Source: an uncultured Eubacteriales bacterium (GTDB lineage: Bacteria > Bacillota > Clostridia > Oscillospirales > Acutalibacteraceae). From it: a stretch of DNA of 5,530 nucleotides. The notes beneath the pieces are model-generated. The model made no database searches, had not been told where the DNA came from, and saw only the letters and a program-made list of their open reading frames with translations. This document shows positions 1-5,530 of this stretch, in pieces. The position numbers were made by a program, and so were the translations under genes. Where the stretch lies: the NCBI GenBank assembly GCA_934444895.1, contig CAKSDA010000102.1, forward strand, positions 1 to 5,530, written 5' to 3'. Positions within the stretch are counted from its first letter, which is position 1, and each line of letters begins with the position of its first letter.

Positions 1-171
1 TACCGAGTATTTTAACAAACGCCATGTGAAAAATTAGCGTTTAAAAAACAGATTCGGATTTATCCCTGTTTGCCTAGGCAAGGCTTTGGTTCGACTTTAC
101 CCTGTCTAAATCTAAATTTTATTTGCGTTATTATTTGCATTATTTGTAAGGGCGAAAAGTTCCGCTTGCCG

Positions 172-204
172 GCATATCTCTTTTGCCCGGCAAAAGAGAT
201 ATGC
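172..204. repeat. 33-base perfect palindrome, hairpin-forming
   Basis: Two 16-base arms (172-187 and 189-204) are exact reverse complements around a single central C at 188. As RNA, the stem would have about 14-15 pairs with a small loop. The arm reads GCATATCTCTTTTGCC. No clean run of T follows on either strand: the + side continues TTGAATTAGAG, and a T run appears only at about 236-241. It is therefore not a textbook intrinsic terminator, although termination of an upstream gene remains the simplest role. Other options are a dispersed palindromic repeat or a dimeric protein binding site. The palindrome itself is certain; its function is inferred. Confidence 0.85.
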
Positions 205-267
205 TTGAATTAGAGTATTTAATTATATTTAATTATTTTTTCGATATATTTCGGCATATATCATATT

Positions 268-308
268 TTGCAAACACATAGAGTATATTGCAAACATATA
301 TTGCAAAT
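268..308. promoter_or_regulatory. Cluster of three TTGCAA boxes, possible operator
   Basis: TTGCAAAC occurs at 268-275 and 288-295, and TTGCAAAT at 301-308. The hexamer TTGCAA is its own reverse complement. The first two boxes are 20 bases apart, close to two helical turns, and sit in similar surroundings (ATATTTTGCAAACACATA and GTATATTGCAAACATATA). The third overlaps a 9-base inverted repeat with arms 294-302 and 316-324. The boxes lie about 120-160 bases upstream of the proposed glgP promoter, which would suit a distal regulator site. In such AT-rich DNA the pattern could also be chance. No known operator consensus is recognised. Confidence 0.3.
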
Positions 309-429
309 TCAGTAAAATATATGTATATTAGCTATAAAAACAGCGTAAAATCTGCGGTTTTGCTTTGCGTTTTGTGCAAAGTGCCTAAAAAATGCGGATA
401 TTTTTACCTCGAATACCATATCTGAATAC

Positions 430-458
430 TTGTAAAAACGACGGTTATATAATATTAT
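430..458 (+). promoter_or_regulatory. Probable sigma-A type promoter for glgP
   Basis: A -35-like TTGTAA (430-435) is separated by 17 bases from a -10-like TATTAT (453-458). These match the vegetative consensus at 4 of 6 and 5 of 6 positions. A perfect TATAAT also lies at 448-453, but no good -35 box stands at the right distance from it, so it may act as an alternative -10. Transcription would start near 465 and give a leader of roughly 118 bases before the glgP ATG at 583. The surrounding DNA is very AT-rich, so chance matches are expected and confidence is moderate. Confidence 0.45.
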
Positions 459-582
459 TATATATTAGAAATAACTGTAGTAATAAAAGTATTAATTAAT
501 ATTAATGTTGCGCCAATTAACTGTAACATTAGCAATAAAGGCGTTACGCTTTGAGGGCAACATACTTTGGGAGATTTATAAA

Positions 583-2982
583 ATGGAATATAACGAAAAG
601 AAAATCAGAGAGCGTATAGTTTCGGTATTATCGCATAATTTCGGAGTTTCGCCTGAGCAGGCGTCCGACGAATTTTTTTATAAGGCTTCGGTAATGGTTC
701 TTTTGGAAATTATGAGAGACCGCAGAAACTCATTCCGCGAAGAAACAGAAAAAAAACAGGCGAAAACCGTTTATTACCTAAGTATGGAGTTTTTAATGGG
801 ACGCTCGCTGAAAAACAATCTGTACAATTTAAATTTGGAAGGGACAATGTCTAAGGCTCTTGCCTCTTTTGGGGTAAAGCTTGAAAATTTGTATGAACTG
901 GAACCGGATGCGGGACTGGGAAACGGCGGTCTGGGCAGACTTGCCGCATGCTTTTTGGATTCACTTTCCACAGGCAGCTATCCTGCAATGGGCTATTGCA
1001 TAAGGTATGAATTCGGAATATTCCGCCAAAAGCTCGTTAACGGTTGGCAGACCGAAATGCCTGATTTTTGGCTTCCGGGCGGAAGCGTATGGCTTCAGGC
1101 ACATCATTCTCATGCGGTTGATGTTATGTTTGACGGCAATGTCGAAGAATGGTGGGACGGAGACTATCACCATGTTGAAATTAAAAACTGCAACAAGGTT
1201 CATGCGGTGCCGTATGATCTTATGGTTGCAGGTAACGACGGTAAAACCGTTAATGTTCTTCGCCTTTGGAGCGCAGAATCGCCAAGCATTGATATGACCG
1301 CATTTAATGAGGGAAATTATGTACGCGCCTTGGAACAACAGGCAATGAGTGATGTTATAAGCAAGGTGCTTTATCCTGAGGATAATCACATGGAGGGAAA
1401 ATCTTTAAGACTCAGACAACAGTATTTTCTTGTTTCCGCCTCCATTCAGGATATTTTAAGCCGCCATTTAAAGGTATACGGAACACTTAATAATTTGCCT
1501 GAAAAGGCTGCAATTCACATTAATGATACGCATCCTGCGCTGGTAATACCGGAACTTATGAGGTATTTGCTTGATGAATGCGGATATTCTTGGGATGCGG
1601 CATGGGATATTGTTGTCCGCACAACCGCATATACAAACCACACTGTTATGAGCGAGGCTTTGGAGTGTTGGCAATGTGAACTCTTTAAGCAGCGTTTACC
1701 TCGCATTTATATGATAATAAAAGAGATTGATAATAGGTTCAGAGCAAAGGTATGGGATAAAACCCATGACGCCGACTATGTTGAACGCACTGCAATTATC
1801 TCAGGCGGAATTGTAAAAATGGCAAATCTTTGCGCAAGTTCCTGCCACTCGGTAAACGGAGTTTCAAAACTTCACAGCGAGATTTTAAAGAACGATCTAT
1901 TTAACGATTACTATAAGCTTACCCCTGAAAGGTTTACAAATGTAACCAACGGAATAGCGCATAGGCGCTGGTTGTGCTCGGCAAATAAAGAGCTTTCGGA
2001 TTATATTACCGAACTTATAGGAGACGGTTTTAAGCATAACGCAGAGGAACTGGAAAAGCTTAAAAAGTTTACCGGCGATAAAACCGTGCTGGGTAAATTG
2101 GCCGATATTAAATACAGCAATAAACAAAGGCTTGCAAAATATATAAAGGAAAACAACGGAATAATCGTAGATCCCAATTCCATTTTTGACATGCAGGTTA
2201 AAAGGTTGCATGAATATAAGCGCCAGCATCTTAATGCGCTTAATATAGTAGCGCAGTATCTTAAAATTAAAAATAATCCTAATATGGATTTTACCCCTAA
2301 GACATATATTTTCGGTGCTAAGGCTGCTCCGGGCTATATGCTTGCAAAGAAAATAATTCATATGATTTATTCTTTGGGAGAAAAGATCGATTCCGATCCT
2401 GCAGTTAAGGATAAGCTTAAAATTGTGTTCTTGGAGGATTACAGAGTAACTCTTGCCGAACTAATGATACCGGCGGCTGACATAAGCGAACAGATTTCCT
2501 TAGCCGGAACCGAAGCCAGCGGCACCGGAAATATGAAACTTATGATGAACGGCGCCGTAACACTTGGCACCGAGGACGGAGCAAATGTTGAAATTCATAA
2601 GGCGGTCGGAGACGATAACATTATTATTTTCGGTATGAGAACCGAAGAGGTTGCCAGACTGAAGGCTTCGGGATATAATCCTCGCTTTTATTATGATAAT
2701 AACGAGGAACTTAAAGAAGTTATTAATTTCCTTTCAAACTCAATGGGGTCAGGGGATATAAAGGATGTAACCGACCTTTTGCTTTCAACCGATTCTTATA
2801 TGGCTCTTGCGGATTTTGATGATTATTCAAGGGCTCAAAGGCTTTCAACAGAGCTTTATAACAATAAAGAAAAATGGAACAACATGTCCCTTGAAAATAT
2901 TGCGGCTTCGGGAATTTTTGCTGCCGACAGAGCAGTTAAACAGTATGCCGACAATATTTGGAACATAAAGCCTCTTGCATAA
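583..2982 (+). CDS. glgP: Glycogen/starch/alpha-glucan phosphorylase
   Basis: This cytoplasmic, PLP-dependent GT35 enzyme splits terminal alpha-1,4 bonds of glycogen or maltodextrin with phosphate, releasing glucose-1-phosphate. Its 799 residues match the usual bacterial length of about 800. Visible motifs, in order: KTVYYLSMEFLMGR (61-74), the glycine-rich GLGNGGLGRLAACF (111-124), HINDTHPAL (312-320), TNHTV with the likely active-site His353, NGIAHRRW (456-463), DMQVKRLHEYKRQ (536-548) and the phosphorylase signature EASGTGNMKLMMN (644-656), whose Lys652 should bind PLP. No catalytic motif is missing. The ATG at 583 is preferred because GGGAG (569-573) lies 9 bases upstream and the family-like sequence begins there. 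An in-frame ATG at 505 would add 26 residues unlike the family and has no good binding site. It is first in a three-gene run. Glycogen and maltodextrin phosphorylases are hard to tell apart by motif, so substrate preference is open. Confidence 0.96.
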   Translation: MEYNEKKIRERIVSVLSHNFGVSPEQASDEFFYKASVMVLLEIMRDRRNSFREETEKKQAKTVYYLSMEFLMGRSLKNNLYNLNLEGTMSKALASFGVKLENLYELEPDAGLGNGGLGRLAACFLDSLSTGSYPAMGYCIRYEFGIFRQKLVNGWQTEMPDFWLPGGSVWLQAHHSHAVDVMFDGNVEEWWDGDYHHVEIKNCNKVHAVPYDLMVAGNDGKTVNVLRLWSAESPSIDMTAFNEGNYVRALEQQAMSDVISKVLYPEDNHMEGKSLRLRQQYFLVSASIQDILSRHLKVYGTLNNLPEKAAIHINDTHPALVIPELMRYLLDECGYSWDAAWDIVVRTTAYTNHTVMSEALECWQCELFKQRLPRIYMIIKEIDNRFRAKVWDKTHDADYVERTAIISGGIVKMANLCASSCHSVNGVSKLHSEILKNDLFNDYYKLTPERFTNVTNGIAHRRWLCSANKELSDYITELIGDGFKHNAEELEKLKKFTGDKTVLGKLADIKYSNKQRLAKYIKENNGIIVDPNSIFDMQVKRLHEYKRQHLNALNIVAQYLKIKNNPNMDFTPKTYIFGAKAAPGYMLAKKIIHMIYSLGEKIDSDPAVKDKLKIVFLEDYRVTLAELMIPAADISEQISLAGTEASGTGNMKLMMNGAVTLGTEDGANVEIHKAVGDDNIIIFGMRTEEVARLKASGYNPRFYYDNNEELKEVINFLSNSMGSGDIKDVTDLLLSTDSYMALADFDDYSRAQRLSTELYNNKEKWNNMSLENIAASGIFAADRAVKQYADNIWNIKPLA

Positions 2983-3005
2983 AGCCAAACATACAGATTT
3001 GGTTT
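2982..3005 (+). other. Weak stem-loop after glgP
   Basis: AAGCCAAA (2982-2989, starting on the last base of the glgP stop codon) can pair with TTTGGTTT (2998-3005) through 7 Watson-Crick pairs and one G-U, around an 8-base loop. It is followed by GAAAATTGC rather than a T run, so a strong terminator is unlikely. It might slow 3' decay of the glgP message or give partial termination before the GH13 gene. The stem is AT-rich and could be fortuitous. Confidence 0.3.
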
Positions 3006-3064
3006 GAAAATTGCAATGCAATAAAGCATTTTAATACCGCGACTTAATACCTAGATAATGCAAT

Positions 3065-3070
3065 AAGGTG
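3065..3070 (+). promoter_or_regulatory. Ribosome binding site of the GH13 gene
   Basis: AAGGTG lies 10 bases before the ATG at 3081. It decides between that start and the in-frame ATG at 3090 (residue 4), which would be 19 bases away, too far for efficient use. Confidence 0.6.
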
Positions 3071-3080
3071 ATTAAAATAT

Positions 3081-4955
3081 ATGAGAACAATGCCTTACAA
3101 TTCCAGAGATGTATTTTATAAGTCGATTTTCGGCAGTGTTGAAGCACACAGAGTTTTTAAACTCCGTGTGCTTTTGCCGCGTGACGGATATGTAAAAGGC
3201 GTTGTTGCCGTTTTTTTAAAAGACGGCGGAGCCCAAAGCCGTTTTGAACTCCTTGACGATTTGAATGAGCTTGAGGGAAAGTTTTATACAAGAAGCTGTG
3301 ACATTTCACTTGAAGAGGGACTGTATTTTTACTATTTTATAATGTACACCGTAAACGGTGAAAGGCGGCTGCTTGATATGGGGCACGGCGTTGGCGAATT
3401 TGACCCTGCGAGCGGTAAAAACTGGCAGCTTACGGTGTATGAAGAAAATTTTAAAACCCCATCTGAAACCGGCGGAGGTATAATATATCAAATCTTTCCG
3501 GATAGATTTTATAAGGGCGAAAATAATCTTGAGTATCCTTCCGACCGTTTTGTAAGAAACGATTGGGGCGGTATTCCGGAATACAGACAAACAAATACTT
3601 CGCTAACTCTCGGCAACGACTATTTTATGGGCAATATTAACGGTATTATCGAAAAACTGGATTATATAGCCTCTCTCGGCGTTTCCATTATATATTTAAA
3701 CCCTATTTTCGAAGCCCATTCAAATCACAGATACAATACGGCAGACTATTTTAAAATAGACCCGATGTTGGGGTCGGAAGAGGACTTTTCAAACCTTTGC
3801 AGAAAAGCAAAAAAACGGGGAATTATAATAATTCTCGACGGCGTATTTTCCCATACCGGAGACGATAGCATTTATTTTAATTCAAAGGGCCGGTATGACA
3901 GCATAGGCGCCTATAATTCAAAGGATTCAGTATACAGAAGCTGGTACAGTTTCGGCAGCACCAAAGATGATTATGCAAGTTGGTGGGGAATAAAATCATT
4001 GCCGGAAGTGAATGAGAACGACCCGTCGTTTACCGAATTTATTACCGGTGAAAACGGCGTAATAAGATATTGGATGAGATTGGGCGCGGCAGGCTTCAGA
4101 CTGGATGTGGCTGATGAGCTGCCTGACGAATTTTTGGATAAAATAAGACTGGCAGTTAAGGCTGAAAATCCGGAAGGATATCTCATAGGCGAGGTATGGG
4201 AGGATGCCACAAACAAAATAAGCTATTCAAAACGCCGCAGATTTTTAAGAGGCAGACAGCTTGACAGCGTTATGAACTATCCCTTTAAAAATGCAATTAT
4301 CGATTTTATTAAGGGCGGCGACGGATATGATTTTGCCGAAAGCATAATGCAGATACTGGAAAATTATCCTCCGCAGGCGCTTAATAATTTAATGAATCAT
4401 ATAGGAACGCATGATACAGTGCGTGCCATTACTGCTTTGGCAGGGGAAGATTTAAACGGACGGGACCGCGAGTGGCAGGCAAACAAAACCCTTTCGGAGG
4501 ATGAATACAGTCTCGGTGTTAAGAGGCTTAAAATGGCAGCTGTTTTGCAGTATACTTTAGTGGGAATTCCCTCCCTTTATTATGGTGATGAAGCCGGTAT
4601 GCAGGGATATTCCGACCCGTTTTGCAGGGGCTGTTTTCCGTGGAAAAATATAAATACCGAGCTTTATGAGTTTTATAAAAAGCTCGGCGCAGCCAGAAGA
4701 GGATGCTCCGCATTTAAAAACGGAAAGCTGGAATTTTTGGCAATAGGCCTCGGATATGTTGTATTTAAAAGAACGACAGACAAATCGTCCGCCGTTATAG
4801 GGGTAAATCGCTGGCACAGCGACGAATATATTAATCCGGGAGTAGATCTTTCGGAGTATAATATGGTTTTCGGAGAGGCAATAGGCGTAGATACTTTGAA
4901 ACTCGGCGCCGAAAGCTATGTATTTTTAGTTTCCAAAGGAGAAAAAGATGTTTAA
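3081..4955 (+). CDS. GH13 alpha-amylase/neopullulanase-like glucan hydrolase
   Basis: This 624-residue GH13 enzyme is predicted to hydrolyse alpha-glucosidic bonds in glycogen-derived or imported maltodextrins. It has no signal peptide, so it should be cytoplasmic. Residues 1 to about 125 form a beta-rich N-terminal domain of the kind that precedes the barrel in neopullulanase or cyclomaltodextrinase-like enzymes. The barrel starts at GIIYQIFPDRF (133-143). The conserved GH13 regions are visible: GNINGI (184-189), DGVFSH (253-258), LPEVN (307-311, similar in position to MPKLN of neopullulanases), GFRLD with nucleophile Asp342, GEVW with acid/base Glu371, and GTHD with Asp445. The catalytic triad is complete. 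A short beta domain ends the protein from about 545. The gene lies 98 bases after glgP, and its end overlaps queT by 8 bases. Whether it acts as amylase, neopullulanase or cyclomaltodextrinase, and which GH13 subfamily it belongs to, cannot be settled from the sequence alone. Confidence 0.93.
   Translation: MRTMPYNSRDVFYKSIFGSVEAHRVFKLRVLLPRDGYVKGVVAVFLKDGGAQSRFELLDDLNELEGKFYTRSCDISLEEGLYFYYFIMYTVNGERRLLDMGHGVGEFDPASGKNWQLTVYEENFKTPSETGGGIIYQIFPDRFYKGENNLEYPSDRFVRNDWGGIPEYRQTNTSLTLGNDYFMGNINGIIEKLDYIASLGVSIIYLNPIFEAHSNHRYNTADYFKIDPMLGSEEDFSNLCRKAKKRGIIIILDGVFSHTGDDSIYFNSKGRYDSIGAYNSKDSVYRSWYSFGSTKDDYASWWGIKSLPEVNENDPSFTEFITGENGVIRYWMRLGAAGFRLDVADELPDEFLDKIRLAVKAENPEGYLIGEVWEDATNKISYSKRRRFLRGRQLDSVMNYPFKNAIIDFIKGGDGYDFAESIMQILENYPPQALNNLMNHIGTHDTVRAITALAGEDLNGRDREWQANKTLSEDEYSLGVKRLKMAAVLQYTLVGIPSLYYGDEAGMQGYSDPFCRGCFPWKNINTELYEFYKKLGAARRGCSAFKNGKLEFLAIGLGYVVFKRTTDKSSAVIGVNRWHSDEYINPGVDLSEYNMVFGEAIGVDTLKLGAESYVFLVSKGEKDV
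4935..4941 (+). promoter_or_regulatory. Strong ribosome binding site of queT inside the GH13 gene
   Basis: AAAGGAG ends 6 bases before the queT ATG at 4948 and lies wholly within the last codons of the GH13 gene. It is the best Shine-Dalgarno match in the window and supports both the queT start and coupled translation, since ribosomes ending at the GH13 stop (4953-4955) arrive at this site. Confidence 0.8.
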
Positions 4956-5451
4956 AAGCAAAACAACAAAATCTCTGGCTATGTCAGGCCTTATCGCAGC
5001 CGCTTATGTGGTTTTGACATATGTTTTTCAACCGATTTCATATGGGCCGATTCAGCTGAGAGTGTCGGAAATATTTACAATCCTGCCGGCAATCACAAAA
5101 ACGGCAATTCCGGGACTTATGGTAGGGTGCATTATAAGTAATTTGTCAAGTCCGTTTGGGCTTGTTGATATAATTTTGGGAACTTCCGCAACCCTTATAG
5201 CGTCGATTCTTACATATTATACAAGAAAAATCACATTCAAAGGAGTTCCGGTTTTGGGCCCTTTGTTTCCGGTGCTTGCAAACGCTTTAATAGTCGGAGC
5301 CGAAATAACATTTTTCGTGCCATCCGGCACAGGAACTTTTGCCGCATACGCTATAAGCGCCCTTCAAATAGGAATAGGCGAGCTTATTGTATGTTACGGG
5401 TTCGGAATTCCGTTTTTTGTTGCTCTAAAAAAGTTTTTGGTTAAAAAGTAA
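4948..5451 (+). CDS. queT: QueT-family queuosine precursor ECF transporter S component
   Basis: This small, very hydrophobic membrane protein of 167 residues has the normal QueT length. The family provides the substrate-binding S subunit of an energy-coupling-factor transporter, predicted to import a precursor of queuosine (preQ1 or a relative), a modified tRNA nucleoside. The energising subunits EcfA, EcfA' and EcfT are not in this window and are usually shared and encoded elsewhere. Visible features are about five to six membrane segments (roughly 9-28, 41-63, 66-89, 102-124 and 130-158), the conserved GPIQLRVSE stretch (33-41) followed by a PAIPGLxxG-type turn (TAIPGLMVG, 52-60), and the GLVDIILGTSATLIAS stretch (71-86). 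The C-terminus is basic (KKFLVKK). The start overlaps the GH13 stop by 8 bases and has the AAAGGAG site at 4935-4941. No preQ1 riboswitch is visible before it. The transported molecule is inferred from the family. Confidence 0.9.
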   Translation: MFKSKTTKSLAMSGLIAAAYVVLTYVFQPISYGPIQLRVSEIFTILPAITKTAIPGLMVGCIISNLSSPFGLVDIILGTSATLIASILTYYTRKITFKGVPVLGPLFPVLANALIVGAEITFFVPSGTGTFAAYAISALQIGIGELIVCYGFGIPFFVALKKFLVKK

Positions 5452-5491
5452 TTGCAGGCTTTTTTCAAATTTAAAAACAAAAATGTCAAGA

Positions 5492-5518
5492 CCGGCTTTA
5501 TAAAAATTAAAGATCCGG
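5492..5518. terminator. Possible weak stem-loop downstream of queT
   Basis: CCGG (5492-5495) plus CTTTA (5496-5500) can pair with TAAAG (5508-5512) plus CCGG (5515-5518), with a 2-base bulge at 5513-5514 and a 7-base loop. No T run follows on the + strand, so it is at best a poor intrinsic terminator of the operon. A run of six T at 5460-5465 follows only a weak AAAAAG/CTTTTT pairing (5443-5448 with 5459-5464). The 79 bases after queT contain no gene start that I can support. Confidence 0.25.
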
Positions 5519-5530
5519 AATATAAATATC

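Larger units (their letters stand above)
1..582. other. Gene-free region upstream of glgP
   Basis: No reading frame here has a convincing start, ribosome binding site and length. The first bases could be the tail of an upstream gene, since two frames stay open from the edge to stops at 25-27 and 35-37, but this is too short to judge. The stretch is AT-rich. It holds a pair of imperfect 16-17 base direct repeats (53-69 and 90-105), a 12-base palindrome (70-81), a 33-base palindrome (172-204), three TTGCAA boxes (268-308), several weak hairpins (for example arms 294-302/316-324 and 363-368/376-381) and a likely promoter at 430-458. I recognise no tRNA, riboswitch or other known RNA family. Confidence 0.75.

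Noticed and set aside
2..37. Open frame from the window edge to a TAG, possible tail of an upstream gene
   Set aside because: Only 11 codons are visible, a second frame is also open to 27, and nothing identifies a family.
43..71. Hairpin AAACAG/CTGTTT that would be followed by a T run on the - strand, terminator-like
   Set aside because: There is no - strand gene to its right to terminate, and the stem is interrupted by a 4-base bulge.
84..105. GGTTCGA resembling a tRNA or tmRNA T-loop
   Set aside because: The flanking bases do not form the 5-pair T stem, and no matching acceptor strand or other arms are found upstream.
961..1389. 142-codon open frame on the - strand inside glgP
   Set aside because: It lies opposite a fully conserved phosphorylase region and its product resembles no family I know; it is a shadow of the coding strand, as are the other opposite-strand frames inside glgP and the GH13 gene.
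3031..3059. TTAATA and GATAAT 17 bases apart, a possible promoter for the GH13 gene
   Set aside because: Transcription would start near 3066, inside the ribosome binding site, and both boxes are common AT-rich strings.
4956..5530. A TTGACA on the - strand at 5484-5489 as a promoter
   Set aside because: No -10 box stands at the expected distance, and no - strand gene follows it.

Overview
The window looks like ordinary chromosome from a moderately AT-rich, Gram-positive-type bacterium, most likely an uncultured gut-type clostridium (Bacillota, Clostridia). This rests on purine-rich GGAG-type ribosome binding sites, protein sequences that read like clostridial family members (glycogen phosphorylase, intracellular GH13 amylase, QueT), and an AT-rich intergenic stretch. 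No taxonomic search was possible, so this is inference.

Layout: positions 1-582 contain no supportable gene. This upstream region holds small repeats, a striking 33-base palindrome (172-204), a cluster of TTGCAA boxes (268-308) and a plausible promoter (430-458). Three genes then follow on the + strand: glgP (583-2982), a cytoplasmic GH13 alpha-amylase/neopullulanase-like enzyme (3081-4955) and queT (4948-5451). The glgP-GH13 gap is 98 bases, with a weak hairpin. GH13 and queT overlap by 8 bases, so queT is probably translationally coupled. The last 79 bases hold a possible weak stem-loop and no gene start.

How the genes fit together: glycogen phosphorylase removes glucose from alpha-1,4-glucan chain ends as glucose-1-phosphate. 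The GH13 enzyme, which has no signal peptide, would cut internal alpha-glucan or maltodextrin bonds in the same compartment. Together they form a plausible intracellular glycogen or maltodextrin breakdown unit. QueT belongs to a different pathway: it is the substrate-binding (S) component of an energy-coupling-factor transporter, predicted to import a queuosine precursor. Its link to the glucan genes appears to be only positional.

I did not find convincing evidence of an undescribed system. The points most worth a second look are queT sitting at the end of a glucan operon with no room for its own leader riboswitch, the long palindrome upstream, and the TTGCAA box cluster as a possible regulator site.
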